A stretch of DNA of 64,000 bases from Thalassotalea psychrophila (GCF_031583595.1 NZ_CP134145.1:930001-994000), one strand, 5' to 3'; numbered from the stretch's first letter, positions 47,767 through 57,108 are shown. Program-made: numbers and translations. Notes: generated by a model not told the origin, from the sequence alone.

Positions 47767-48716
47767 TGACTATAAAAGTTTTTGCTCCAGCATCTATCGG
47801 TAATGTAAGCGTTGGCTTTGATGTTCTTGGTATGGCGGTAACTCCTGTAGGCGATGAGCTGTTAGGGGACATCGTTGAAATTTCTGCGGCGCTAGCTAAT
47901 GAAAATACACTAAGTTTATCTGGTGAGTTTGCCAGCAAACTCCCTGGTGACCCTAAAGACAATATTGTTTGGCATTGCTTAGAGTTGTTTAATAAAGAAT
48001 TAATTAACAGCACTAAACCAGTACAATATGTAGATTTAGTTTTAGAGAAAAAAATGCCGGTTGGTAGTGGTCTAGGCTCTAGTGCTTGCTCAGTAGTTGC
48101 CGCATTAGTTGCTTTAAATGAATATTATCAAAAGCCGTTTAATGACTCTGAATTATTATTTATGATGGGTAAAATGGAGGCACAAATAAGTGGTAGCCTT
48201 CATTACGATAATGTTGCTCCTTGTTTTCTTGGCGGCTTGCAACTTATGGTAACAGACCCACAAGTTATAACACGATCTTTGCCTACGTTTGATGATTATT
48301 ATTGGATTATGGCTTATCCAGGTATTGAAATGTCTACTAAAGAAGCTAGAGACGCACTACCAAAGCAATACTCAAGACAGGATGTGATTTCCTATGGACA
48401 AACATTAGCAACATTTATTGATGCTTGTCACCGCAATGACGCCAAGCAAGCTTTTGCTAATGTTGTTGATGTTGTGGCTGAACCATACCGTCAATTTTTA
48501 TTACCTAAATTTATTGAAACAAAGCAGTACTTATTAGCCAATGGTGCGAGTGCTGCTGGAATTTCAGGCTCTGGGCCAACAGTATTCGTTGCCTGTGAAA
48601 ACCAAGAGATAGCAGAGAAGTTAAGCAATTACTTAACAGAAAATTATTTACAATCACCGACCGGGTTTGTGCATATTTGCAAAGCAGATACGCAAGGCGC
48701 TAGGCTAGTAAGCTAA
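47766..48716 (+). CDS. thrB: Homoserine kinase
   Basis: GHMP-family kinase of 316 residues that phosphorylates homoserine with ATP. The ATP-binding motif is PVGSGLGSSACS (about 95-106) and the C-terminal GHMP motif is GISGSGPTVFV. I start at the ATG 47766, which shares one base with the thrA stop and has AGGAA upstream; the longer frame beginning inside thrA is unlikely. Confidence 0.97.
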   Translation: MTIKVFAPASIGNVSVGFDVLGMAVTPVGDELLGDIVEISAALANENTLSLSGEFASKLPGDPKDNIVWHCLELFNKELINSTKPVQYVDLVLEKKMPVGSGLGSSACSVVAALVALNEYYQKPFNDSELLFMMGKMEAQISGSLHYDNVAPCFLGGLQLMVTDPQVITRSLPTFDDYYWIMAYPGIEMSTKEARDALPKQYSRQDVISYGQTLATFIDACHRNDAKQAFANVVDVVAEPYRQFLLPKFIETKQYLLANGASAAGISGSGPTVFVACENQEIAEKLSNYLTENYLQSPTGFVHICKADTQGARLVS

Positions 48717-48736
48717 GTTGGTATAGAGGATTATTG

Positions 48737-50032
48737 ATGAAATTTTACAATTTAAAACACCCTGAACAAGAAGTTAGTTTTTCGCAAGCTGTACGTCAAG
48801 GGTTGGGGAAAAATCAAGGCTTATTCTTCCCTAAAGAATTGCCCAAATATGATGATATTGAAAGCTTGCTGTCTATGCCATTAGTTGAGCGTAGCGTTAA
48901 AATTCTTTACCCGTTTGTTGCTGACGATTTAACCGAAGAGCAGTTCACCGGAATTATCACTCGCGCTTTCAATTTCCCCGCTCAAGTGCAACCAATTGAT
49001 GAAAACAATTCGGTACTTGAGTTATTTCACGGGCCAACACTTGCGTTTAAAGATTTTGGTGGCCGTTTTATGGCGCAGTGCCTGCAATCATTTACTCAAG
49101 GTAATAGTGATAAAATAACTATTTTGACCGCAACATCAGGTGATACTGGCGCGGCTGTTGCCCATGCTTTTTACGGACTTGAAAACATCAAGGTTGTGAT
49201 CTTATATCCAAAAGGCAAAATTAGTTTATTACAAGAGAAAATGTTTACTACTTTAGGTGGTAACATTTCTACTATCGCGGTTGATGGCAGCTTTGATGAT
49301 TGTCAGGAATTGGTAAAACGTTCTTTCGATGATTTAGACCTTGCCAAAGCAATCGGTTTAAACTCAGCTAATTCGATTAATATTAGTCGTTTATTGGCGC
49401 AAATCAGTTATTACTTTGAAGCTGCGGCGCAACTTTATCGTCAGCGTGGAAAAATTGATGATTTGGTATTTTCTATCCCTAGTGGTAATTTTGGTAATCT
49501 TACTGCCGGTATGCTTGCTAAAGCCATGGGGTTACCTATTAAGCGTTTTATCGCGGCAACAAATGCCAACGATACTGTACCAAGGTATTTAAAAACTGGT
49601 GAATGGTTACCAAATGAAACCGTTGCCACTATGTCGAACGCTATGGACGTATCTAAGCCGAACAACTGGCCAAGAGTTGAACATATGCTTAAGTCAGGTA
49701 TATTGCCTGAAAACTGTTTAAGTTCAGTGGCGATTGATGAAGAGCAAACGCAAATTGCCATGCACTTATTAAATGGTTTAGGTTACATTAGTGAGCCTCA
49801 TGCAAGTGTTGCCTATCAAGCACTTAAATATAATCTCAATGACGATGAATTTGGTGTGTTTTTAGGTACAGCTCATCCAGCTAAATTTAAAGAGACAGTA
49901 GAAAGCACGCTAGGCCGACCTTTAGGTTTGCCAAAAGAATTAGCCGATTGCTCTGGTGAAAGTATACTTTCTTCAGAAATGAACGCTGATTTTTCTGATT
50001 TGCATTCATACTTAATGGCTCATGCATCTTAA
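48737..50032 (+). CDS. thrC: Threonine synthase
   Basis: PLP enzyme of 431 residues that converts O-phosphohomoserine to threonine, completing the operon. The PLP lysine is in LAFKDFGGR (about 106-114), and the phosphate-binding/substrate motifs TATSGDTGAAV and SGNFGNLTAG are intact. The ATG at 48737 has AGAGGA 6 nt upstream; a TTG one codon earlier is rejected. It is 20 nt after thrB. Confidence 0.97.
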   Translation: MKFYNLKHPEQEVSFSQAVRQGLGKNQGLFFPKELPKYDDIESLLSMPLVERSVKILYPFVADDLTEEQFTGIITRAFNFPAQVQPIDENNSVLELFHGPTLAFKDFGGRFMAQCLQSFTQGNSDKITILTATSGDTGAAVAHAFYGLENIKVVILYPKGKISLLQEKMFTTLGGNISTIAVDGSFDDCQELVKRSFDDLDLAKAIGLNSANSINISRLLAQISYYFEAAAQLYRQRGKIDDLVFSIPSGNFGNLTAGMLAKAMGLPIKRFIAATNANDTVPRYLKTGEWLPNETVATMSNAMDVSKPNNWPRVEHMLKSGILPENCLSSVAIDEEQTQIAMHLLNGLGYISEPHASVAYQALKYNLNDDEFGVFLGTAHPAKFKETVESTLGRPLGLPKELADCSGESILSSEMNADFSDLHSYLMAHAS

Positions 50033-50056
50033 TTAAACAGTCAGACTTGTTATAAT

Positions 50057-50089
50057 AAAAACATCCTAGCCTCGCTTGGATGTTTTTTT
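50057..50089 (+). terminator. Rho-independent terminator of the thr operon
   Basis: Stem AAAACATCC (50057-50065) / GGATGTTTT (50078-50086), extended by inner AGC/GCT pairs, with a run of T. Confidence 0.92.
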
Positions 50090-50090
50090 A

Positions 50091-50190
50091 ATTCAGGGAC
50101 AAATTAACTTAGGATCACCATGGACAATTTCATTCACATCCATGTGAAAATTTCATATATCATATCGTGTGAACAATGGTTTAAATTCTG
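50091..50190 (+). repeat. Terminator-linked structured repeat, long form
   Basis: Small hairpin region ATTC-agggac-AAAT (50091-50104). Stem AGGAT (50111-50115) pairs with ATTCT (50185-50189), and ACCAT (50117-50121) with ATGGT (50176-50180), with TTAA at the bulge. The apical part holds TTCACATCCATGTGAA (50133-50148), identical to the folD-side copy, and TCATA-tcg-TGTGA (50160-50172), which keeps pairing although two bases of each arm differ from that copy. It starts directly after the thr terminator. Confidence 0.76.
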
Positions 50191-50221
50191 TAAATTCAGT
50201 GTAGAGAGATAGTGGCAAGAT

Positions 50222-50914
50222 ATGAACTGGAATAATCTGTTAAAAGCAGAACAGCAGCAAGATTACTTTCAAACGATGTTAAAAAGCATTGCCGATGAAA
50301 GAGCGCAGGGTATAAATATTTTCCCCTGTGATGATGAAATATTTACCGCATTTTCTCTCACCCCTTTTGAGCAAGTTAAAGTAGTCATTTTAGGGCAAGA
50401 TCCATATCACGGAGATGGCCAAGCACATGGTTTATCATTCTCAGTTAAACCTGGAATTAAAGTTCCTCCATCATTAGCTAATATGTATAAAGAGTTAGCA
50501 ACAGATATTGATGACTTCAAGCTGCCAAACCATGGTTGTTTAACGCCATGGGCTAAGCAAGGTGTATTGTTATTAAATACAGTACTGACGGTGCGAAAAG
50601 CGAATGCTCACTCACATTCTAAGTTAGGGTGGGAACGTTATACAGATAAAGTCATTGAATTACTCAATGAACATTCTAGTGGATTAGTTTTTATGCTTTG
50701 GGGCAGTCATGCTCAGAAGAAAGGTAAGTTTATCGATACAGATAAACATTGTGTACTAACTAGTGTGCATCCATCCCCTTTATCAGCCTATCGAGGATTT
50801 TTGGGGTGTAAGCACTTTTCTAAAGCTAATGACTATTTAATTAAGCATAAGAAAAATGCAATACATTGGCCATTGGATAATATCGAGAATACTGATCAAA
50901 TATCACTTCTTTAA
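50222..50914 (+). CDS. ung: Uracil-DNA glycosylase (family 1)
   Basis: DNA repair enzyme of 230 residues that removes uracil from DNA. The catalytic water-activating motif is LGQDPYHG with D60, and the C-terminal [11 protein letters not shown] carries H183 that stabilises the leaving uracil. Length matches E. coli Ung (229). It appears monocistronic, between the thr operon and an exported methyltransferase. Confidence 0.97.
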   Translation: MNWNNLLKAEQQQDYFQTMLKSIADERAQGINIFPCDDEIFTAFSLTPFEQVKVVILGQDPYHGDGQAHGLSFSVKPGIKVPPSLANMYKELATDIDDFKLPNHGCLTPWAKQGVLLLNTVLTVRKANAHSHSKLGWERYTDKVIELLNEHSSGLVFMLWGSHAQKKGKFIDTDKHCVLTSVHPSPLSAYRGFLGCKHFSKANDYLIKHKKNAIHWPLDNIENTDQISLL

Positions 50915-50991
50915 CCTTTGTTACAAAACACCAAGAGTTATAATCTTTAATTGTGCTAAGTTTATAGAGCCAATTCTTACTAAGAATAATT

Positions 50992-51723
50992 ATGATCAAC
51001 CAATTTAAATTACTTTTCATTGTACTGTTAAGCTTTAGCGCGTTTAGTTACGCCAATTCCAGCACTTTACTTACTGAACCACATCGTAGTGAACAGGATA
51101 AAATTCGTGATAAAACCAGTAAGCCAATAGACATTATTGAATTTTCAGGGATAAAACCTGAAATGCATGTTTTAGATTTATTTGCAGGAGCTGGTTATTA
51201 CTCAGAAATTCTTTCGCATGCAGTTGGGCCGCAGGGCAAAGTGTTTTTACATAATAATAAAGCGTATTTGTCATATGTAGGTCAAGAATTACAAAAACGT
51301 ATGAGTGATGGCAATCTCACTAACGTTGTTCAATATGTTCATGAAGCAGACGACTTGCTGTTACAGGATGACGTACTAGACAGTATCTATTTTGTTATGG
51401 GCTATCATGATTTACACCATATCACTGAAGGTTGGGATATTGATCAAGACAATCTGTTAAAACAGCTCTATAAAGCATTGAAGCCTGGAGGTACGTTATT
51501 GATCATCGATCATAGTGCGCCAATTGGAACAGGAACAGAATACAGCCAAGAGAAGCATCGTATAGCACCAGAGTATGTGGTTAAAGAATTAAAAAATTAT
51601 GGCTTTCACTTTGTAAAACAAACTGACGTTTTGGCTAATCCTAAAGATAATTATGAATTAAGTCCTTTTGATCCTGAAGTGTATCGTAAAACTGATCGAT
51701 TCGTTTTATTGTTCAGGAAATAA
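50992..51723 (+). CDS. Predicted SAM-dependent methyltransferase with signal peptide
   Basis: Protein of 243 residues with a clear N-terminal signal peptide (about 1-21, SFSAFSYA) followed by a class I methyltransferase fold: motif I VLDLFAGAGYYSE (about 61-73), an acidic end of strand 2 region and a later LKPGGTLLIID. It resembles COG4798 predicted methyltransferases, which often carry signal peptides. Export is odd for an enzyme that needs cytosolic SAM; a non-methyltransferase role or an inefficient signal is possible. The acceptor is unknown. Confidence 0.83.
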   Translation: MINQFKLLFIVLLSFSAFSYANSSTLLTEPHRSEQDKIRDKTSKPIDIIEFSGIKPEMHVLDLFAGAGYYSEILSHAVGPQGKVFLHNNKAYLSYVGQELQKRMSDGNLTNVVQYVHEADDLLLQDDVLDSIYFVMGYHDLHHITEGWDIDQDNLLKQLYKALKPGGTLLIIDHSAPIGTGTEYSQEKHRIAPEYVVKELKNYGFHFVKQTDVLANPKDNYELSPFDPEVYRKTDRFVLLFRK

Positions 51724-51741
51724 ATACTTAGAGACGAGAAA

Positions 51742-51764
51742 CGAAGAGCGATAAAAGCTCTTCG
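51742..51764. terminator. Hairpin between convergent genes
   Basis: Exact 8-bp stem CGAAGAGC (51742-51749) / GCTCTTCG (51757-51764) with a 7-nt loop between the methyltransferase and GNAT genes. There is no T-run on either side, so termination is possible but not certain. Confidence 0.45.
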
Positions 51765-51784
51765 ATATGAGCTGGATAATAAGT

Positions 51785-52357
51785 TTAATCGAAGTAAATG
51801 ATCATTTCAGCTGCTACGCAGTGGCAGTCATGTTTACATATGGCACATTTATAGCCTTCAATACTATCTTGATACCATTTGTCGGGATGGTCTTTAACCA
51901 ATACTCCACCACACTTAGTGAAATATTTCACTGCACTGTTACCTGGGCTCTGGCGCCAAAGGTGACTTACTCCTGCTTTAGCCCCTTGTTGCTTTAGCAC
52001 CTGTACAGATAGATTCAGTAACTTTGAGCCAATACCAAAACCTCTGTAGTTTTCATCTACGGTGTTACATTTAAAATAAGCGGTGTCGGCTATGTCAGTT
52101 TGCCAAAGGTGTGGTGAATACCATTGATCAGTTAAATAATTACCTGGGCTGTAACTAACTCGAAAGCCAACAATCTTGTTACCATCGTAAGCCACAAAAT
52201 TAGAGTTTAACTGATCTTTTAAGCCCTTCTTGAACCAAGTGATAATATTTTCATCACTCATGTAGCCGTCACCATGAACAAAATTTCCTAATGCAATAAC
52301 ATTGTCAAAATCAATTTCATTCATTGGTCTATAAATAATTTGTTTTTCGTCACTCAT
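51785..52357 (-). CDS. GNAT-family acetyltransferase with cysteine-rich tail
   Basis: N-acetyltransferase fold of 190 residues. The acetyl-CoA-binding stretch is NYRGFGIGSKLLN (about 102-114). The substrate is unknown. The C-terminus is unusual: KCAICKHDCHC, a C-x2-C-x3-C-x-C cluster with a nearby histidine, which could bind zinc. Neighbours give no hint of function. Confidence 0.82.
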   Translation of the reverse strand: MSDEKQIIYRPMNEIDFDNVIALGNFVHGDGYMSDENIITWFKKGLKDQLNSNFVAYDGNKIVGFRVSYSPGNYLTDQWYSPHLWQTDIADTAYFKCNTVDENYRGFGIGSKLLNLSVQVLKQQGAKAGVSHLWRQSPGNSAVKYFTKCGGVLVKDHPDKWYQDSIEGYKCAICKHDCHCVAAEMIIYFD

Positions 52358-52620
52358 AGTTAAATTAAATCTTATTTATCACTTTAAAATATGACATTAT
52401 ATTAACTCAAATTAATGCACCTGACATGATTAAATTGTTATGCCAGTTTCATTAAGTTTGTGATCTTGTTGTGCACAGGAAAAATAAATTATGGCAAGGC
52501 GATCGATTGACTAATAGCTGGCTATTAGGAGTGAGAGCAACGCAGTCATGTAGTATTTTAACTAGCACAAGTGAGCAATAATTTAATAAAATTGGTATTA
52601 GTACCAAGATGAGAACTAAT

Positions 52621-53961
52621 ATGTACGATCCTCTTCATGATTCAACCCCTGGCACCAATCTTGATTACCCTGAAAGCTATTGGGCTAGTGTCAGTGGCGA
52701 AGCTCCACCAGATAATGGTCAATTGACTGAAGATATTGACGCAGATGTGGTTATTATTGGTAGTGGTTATACTGGTTTGTCTTGTGCTTTGCATTTAGCT
52801 CGTGAGCATAATATTAAAGCCGTGGTATTAGAGGCTAATAAGACAGCTTGGGGTTGTAGTGGTCGTAATGCTGGCTTTATCTTAAAGTCTACGGGTCGTA
52901 AACCCTGGACGGCAATGACTAAAAGCTGGGGCGAGGAAGTTATGCGTGGCATATATTCTGAAGTATGCGAAGGCGTTGATACAGTCAATTCGTTAATAAA
53001 AGAAGGAATTGATTGTGAACAACAAACTAATGGTTATATAAAAGTTGCTCATAAACCATCAATGTTTTCAGGTTTAGTCAGCCAAGCAAAATTATTGCAA
53101 AATATGTTTTCCTATGACGTTGATATTATCAGTCGAGATGAGTTGCATCAAAATTATATGGCTGATCAAAATGCTCATGGTGCAATAAGGTTTAATGATG
53201 GTTTCGGTATTAACCCATTAAAATTAGCATGGGGTTATCAAAAATTAGCTCAAGCTGCAGGTGTAAAAATACATACTGGCTCTCCAGTTATAGAATTAAC
53301 AGAAAAAAATGGTAAACAAGTAATAACAACGCCTAATGCAACAGTAACTGCGCAAAAAGTTGTATTAGCAACTAATGGTTACACCCCGAAAGATTTCCAC
53401 TTGTCGGTTGCGAATAAAACCTTACCTGTCTTATCACAAATTATTGTTACTGAGCCGTTAACTGAAGAGCAATTACAAGCATGTAATTTTTTAACATCTA
53501 ACGTGATTATGGACACTAGGGCGTTAAAGTATTATTACCGTAAACTCCCTGATAATCGAATTCTATTTGGCGGCCGTGGTGCTATTACCGGCAAATCTGC
53601 CGAGGACCCATATTATGCCAATCGACTATTAGCGGTTCTTAAACAAAGTTTTCCTGCCTTGCAAAGTGTTAACTATCAGCACGCATGGTCGGGGTGGATT
53701 TGTATGTCACTAGACGATATCCCGCACATCAACCAAGCAGAAGATAATGAAAATGTATTCTATGCTATGGGGTATTGTGGTAATGGAGTGTCTTTTGCTG
53801 TGCAAGCAGGAAAGCGCTTGGCAGACAAAGTTTCGGGCAAAGAATTACCCGATTTGCCTTTATACAACAAACAGTTGCCAAAGTTTCCAATGCCGGCACT
53901 GCGGCGAGTAGGGCAGTGGGGCTATTTTCATTATGGCAAAATAAAAGACACATACTTTTAG
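52621..53961 (+). CDS. FAD-dependent amine oxidoreductase (PuuB/OrdL-like)
   Basis: Flavoprotein of 446 residues of the DAO family. The dinucleotide-binding motif is VVIIGSGYTGLS (about 45-56), preceded by the MYDPLHD...YPESYWA N-terminus typical of gamma-glutamylputrescine oxidase-like enzymes. It would oxidise an amine or amino acid to the imine, giving peroxide. I start at the ATG 52621 because MYDPL is the usual family start; an ATG 12 nt upstream is possible. No other putrescine-pathway genes are nearby, so the substrate is unproven. Confidence 0.88.
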   Translation: MYDPLHDSTPGTNLDYPESYWASVSGEAPPDNGQLTEDIDADVVIIGSGYTGLSCALHLAREHNIKAVVLEANKTAWGCSGRNAGFILKSTGRKPWTAMTKSWGEEVMRGIYSEVCEGVDTVNSLIKEGIDCEQQTNGYIKVAHKPSMFSGLVSQAKLLQNMFSYDVDIISRDELHQNYMADQNAHGAIRFNDGFGINPLKLAWGYQKLAQAAGVKIHTGSPVIELTEKNGKQVITTPNATVTAQKVVLATNGYTPKDFHLSVANKTLPVLSQIIVTEPLTEEQLQACNFLTSNVIMDTRALKYYYRKLPDNRILFGGRGAITGKSAEDPYYANRLLAVLKQSFPALQSVNYQHAWSGWICMSLDDIPHINQAEDNENVFYAMGYCGNGVSFAVQAGKRLADKVSGKELPDLPLYNKQLPKFPMPALRRVGQWGYFHYGKIKDTYF

Positions 53962-53992
53962 CCTCATATTGAAGAACGTGAATATCTGCTCC

Positions 53993-54026
53993 GATCAGTA
54001 CTTGTGTGCAAAATAAGTACTTGATC
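53993..54026 (+). terminator. Hairpin after the FAD oxidoreductase gene
   Basis: GATCAGTACTT (53993-54003) and AAGTACTTGATC (54015-54026) pair with one bulged base across an 11-nt loop. Only ATTT follows, so this is a weak terminator candidate. Confidence 0.4.
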
Positions 54027-54151
54027 TATTTGCTAGGTTTGTTAGTTTAAATACAGCATTTGGAAGGATTCTAATTATCAGTAGAATTTTCTATTGGTTA
54101 ATAACCGAATGGAACTCATAAAAATAATAAATAAAAAAGAGTTCGAAATTA

Positions 54152-54349
54152 ATGCAAGATCTTATCAGAAAGTGTGTGACAGTGATTTATTATGACGTAA
54201 ATACACTGGAACTAAATCATTATGTTGGCGATTTCCCTGTGCAGCAAGAAGGCCGGGTAGTTATTCCAAAATCGTTCAAATTAAATAAATCTATTGTTGC
54301 AGTTTGCGAAGGGGAACATATTCCTTTAGAACTTGAATATGCGAACTAA
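54152..54349 (+). CDS. TIGR02922-like small protein, copy 1
   Basis: Protein of 65 residues with the pattern V-T-V-I-Y-Y-D-x-N-T-L-E-L then VGDFP and GRVVIPKSFK, followed by SIVAVCEG. I associate this pattern with TIGR02922, a family of about 67 residues described from Colwellia and relatives with unknown function. It is probably a small beta-rich cytosolic protein. The next gene is a paralogue only 10 nt downstream, so the two form a tandem pair. Confidence 0.78.
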   Translation: MQDLIRKCVTVIYYDVNTLELNHYVGDFPVQQEGRVVIPKSFKLNKSIVAVCEGEHIPLELEYAN

Positions 54350-54359
54350 TTAGGAATAG

Positions 54360-54590
54360 ATGTTTAATATGAATCAGCAAAGTAGTAAAACAGTAACAGT
54401 GATTTTTTATGATAATAATTCACTAGAGCTTCAACACCAAGTTGGAAACTTTCCTTATAATCAAAACGGTAGGGTAATTATTCCTACGGAGTTTAAAAAA
54501 GCTAAATCAATTATTGCTGTGTGTGAAGGCGTCGTAAATGTCTTAAATAAAATTGGCGAGCGTATATTGCCGTTAGAAAACGTAGCTTAA
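54360..54590 (+). CDS. TIGR02922-like small protein, copy 2
   Basis: Paralogue of the preceding gene, 76 residues. It shares VTVIFYDNNSLEL, VGNFP, GRVIIPTEFK and SIIAVCEG, then has a longer C-terminus (NVLNKIGERILPLENVA). AGGAA lies 4 nt before the ATG at 54360; a second ATG three codons in is also possible. The two copies share roughly half of their aligned residues, so the duplication is not recent. Confidence 0.78.
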   Translation: MFNMNQQSSKTVTVIFYDNNSLELQHQVGNFPYNQNGRVIIPTEFKKAKSIIAVCEGVVNVLNKIGERILPLENVA

Positions 54591-54610
54591 TAATTTCAAT
54601 CAGCCAAACT

Positions 54611-55564
54611 CTAAACAATTCTATTTAAGTTAATCCCTTGTTGAAAGCTTTCAATATTTTTAGCAAGGCTATTTACTAACCTTTGCTGTGATTGCAAACT
54701 TCCCCAGGCAACATGAGCTGTTATATATAAATTATCTAATTTTGCATTAAGAAGCGGATGATCCTCAGCAGGAGGCTCTGTTTCTAAAACATCTAAAATT
54801 GCTGCACCAATCTTCTTTGACTTTAAGCCAGTTAATAAGTCTTCATTATTGATTAACCCACCTCTTGCAGTGTTAACAATAACTACTCCGTTTTGCATTT
54901 GAGCAACGCTTTCTTTATTTATTAAATGTTCAGTATCAGTGGTTAGTGGTGCATGCAAGCTAATAATATCTGCTTGTTGTATGGCATGGTCAAAACTTAC
55001 TCTGCCGGGCCTTATTGTTGTCTGCCCTTGACGCTCTGCAATCATCACATTCATTGAAAAGGCGCTCGCTATGGTTGCAACGGCTTGACCAATAGTCCCG
55101 TTACCTATTATGGCAATACTTTTGTTAGCAAGCTCGTTAATGGGTAAACCAAAGTGACAAAAAACTTGGCTTTTCTGCCAGTGTCCTTGCCGAGTATTGC
55201 TAATATAATGCGCCGTGTTTTGAAAGTGCTCTAACAACATGGCGAAAACATATTGAGATACTGCAGATGTTGAATAACCACTTACGTTACAAACCGCAAT
55301 GTTGGCGCGCTTGGCTGCTTCTAAATCAACATTGTTGGTACCTGTAGCACAAATGCAAATGAGTTTTAATTTAGGTAATTGCGCAATCGTTTCTGCATTA
55401 ATCACAACTTTATTAGTTAAAATTATTTCAGCAAATTTAGCTCTAAAAACGACTTTTTCTGCTTTTGTATGCTCAAAGTAACTAATGTTTGTTACTTGCG
55501 ATTCAATTGGTGACAAATCTATGTCTTCACTGACGCTGCTTCTATCTAAAAATACTGCGCGCAT
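54611..55564 (-). CDS. D-2-hydroxyacid dehydrogenase (hydroxypyruvate reductase-like)
   Basis: NAD(P)-dependent dehydrogenase of 317 residues that interconverts a 2-keto acid and a D-2-hydroxy acid, perhaps hydroxypyruvate/glycerate. Cofactor motif GNGTIG (about 153-158), catalytic arginine in NTARGGLIN, glutamate in LETEPP and histidine in TAHVAWGS are all present. It lies 42 nt downstream of the NnrS gene on the same strand and may be cotranscribed. Confidence 0.9.
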   Translation of the reverse strand: MRAVFLDRSSVSEDIDLSPIESQVTNISYFEHTKAEKVVFRAKFAEIILTNKVVINAETIAQLPKLKLICICATGTNNVDLEAAKRANIAVCNVSGYSTSAVSQYVFAMLLEHFQNTAHYISNTRQGHWQKSQVFCHFGLPINELANKSIAIIGNGTIGQAVATIASAFSMNVMIAERQGQTTIRPGRVSFDHAIQQADIISLHAPLTTDTEHLINKESVAQMQNGVVIVNTARGGLINNEDLLTGLKSKKIGAAILDVLETEPPAEDHPLLNAKLDNLYITAHVAWGSLQSQQRLVNSLAKNIESFQQGINLNRIV

Positions 55565-55606
55565 ATTTTATTTTTTCTCGTTGATATTTAATTGAGTTAA
55601 ACGGGG

Positions 55607-56809
55607 TTATCCCGGGCGTCCATCTTCGCGTGGTTTTAATAGCATTGGTCCATACTTTATGATGAATATTCCATAAGCAGCAAGCCAACAAATAACACTA
55701 ATATTAATGAATGTGCTGTAGTTCTCTGGCATAAACCAAGGTCCAAAAACTCTTATAACTGCAGCAAGTAAAATTAATACAAAAGCAAAGCTCATTACTT
55801 TCGGTGGCTGTAATGGTCTACCAGTATGACCTAGGGTAACCCGAGAGATCATTGCTAAAATTAATCCTCCCATGCCGCCAATAGTAAGTAAATGCCAAAT
55901 GTGATTTAACGGCAAATTAGTATTTAAATGGCCTATTCCTAATACTATTAAGCCAAACCAGATAAAAAACAAGGCACTGTGTAATGACCATAATAAAGGA
56001 ACATTAAGGGTTATCCATGGTTTCCAACGCAACCAACGCCACATTTGTGTGATGCCTGCTATTAAAAACAATACTGCCTTTATAGAATTAGATATTTCAA
56101 TGATAGGGTGAATAAAATAACTTAATACTAAAGCCAATAAACAGCCAGTAATCGTTTTCTCTAGTAATGGTATTGGAGCAACTTTATCAGTTTGTGTACC
56201 GTTGGCGGTAAACATTGGTGTTACTCTGCCAGCCATGATCGACATTAACAAGGTAACCAGCATAACTGAAATGTAAGCTGACGATTGAAGGCTGCTTATG
56301 TCACTCTCATTTACAGACAAGTGCATCAATATGTTCGCTAAGGTGAATAACGCTAACAAAGGGACAAAAAATAAATTACGATTTTGCTTAACTTTTAAAA
56401 TTGGCTTGGCAAGGTAAAACGCAGCCGCTGGTAGAAATGCAATATCAATTAATGCGCTGAGTTGGCTACCAAACAAGCTTGGAAATAGCATTACGACTCG
56501 TCCCAGCAGCCATAATGCAATAAGAAAAACGAGAGGGCGACCGTACAAACCTCTTTGACCAGTCCAGTTTTGCACCGCGGTAAGTAAAAAACCAACAACA
56601 ATAGCGCAAACAAAGCCAAACACCATTTCATGCGTGTGCCAAAAAAGTCCACCACCATATAAATTTACGGATAATTTACCACTTAAAAACAGCGCCCAAA
56701 TTAGCAAAGACACAACACTGAATGATGCCCCTAAAAGAAAAAATGGGCGAAACCCTAAACGGAAAAAAGGCGTTATTTTTTGTTCTTGCGAAAGATCGGT
56801 TATTTGCAT
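55607..56809 (-). CDS. NnrS family membrane protein
   Basis: Polytopic inner-membrane protein of about 400 residues with some twelve helices, of the NnrS family. NnrS proteins contain haem and copper and protect against nitric oxide or nitrosative stress. Signature parts include FRLGFRPFFLLGA near the N-terminus, FWHTHEMVFGFV with its histidines and HIWHLLTIGGMGG. I prefer the ATG at 56809 with AAGAG upstream; a GTG at 56830 would add seven residues. No nitrite or nitric oxide reductase genes are nearby. Confidence 0.9.
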   Translation of the reverse strand: MQITDLSQEQKITPFFRLGFRPFFLLGASFSVVSLLIWALFLSGKLSVNLYGGGLFWHTHEMVFGFVCAIVVGFLLTAVQNWTGQRGLYGRPLVFLIALWLLGRVVMLFPSLFGSQLSALIDIAFLPAAAFYLAKPILKVKQNRNLFFVPLLALFTLANILMHLSVNESDISSLQSSAYISVMLVTLLMSIMAGRVTPMFTANGTQTDKVAPIPLLEKTITGCLLALVLSYFIHPIIEISNSIKAVLFLIAGITQMWRWLRWKPWITLNVPLLWSLHSALFFIWFGLIVLGIGHLNTNLPLNHIWHLLTIGGMGGLILAMISRVTLGHTGRPLQPPKVMSFAFVLILLAAVIRVFGPWFMPENYSTFINISVICWLAAYGIFIIKYGPMLLKPREDGRPG

Positions 56810-57108
56810 CAGATAGCTCTTGGCAGACACTTCAGTGATTATTATTTTAGCTTAAAGACTATCATATGTTTAGTTTTGTTAATCATATATATCTAAAAAA
56901 ACCTCGTTTTTACAAGTTGTTAGCAATATCTGTAACAACTTTATGGTTAGTTTCAATGATTGTGTTCTTGAGTGTATTAAGTTGTAAAACGCTCTATTTT
57001 TACTCAAATTGCCCTGTTATAAATTCAAACATCAATAACACAAATAAATTATTAATTATTGTTCATAAATAAATTTAATGAGTCAGTACATACAACTAAG
57101 GGTTAAAT

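Noticed and set aside
45310..50032. Minus-strand ORFs inside the thr operon
   Set aside because: They mirror well-supported genes and have no independent start signals or recognisable products.
56866..57072. 68-residue ORF with one hydrophobic segment between NnrS and the porin
   Set aside because: No Shine-Dalgarno, an AT-rich promoter-like setting and an Asn-rich tail; probably chance, though a small membrane protein cannot be fully excluded.
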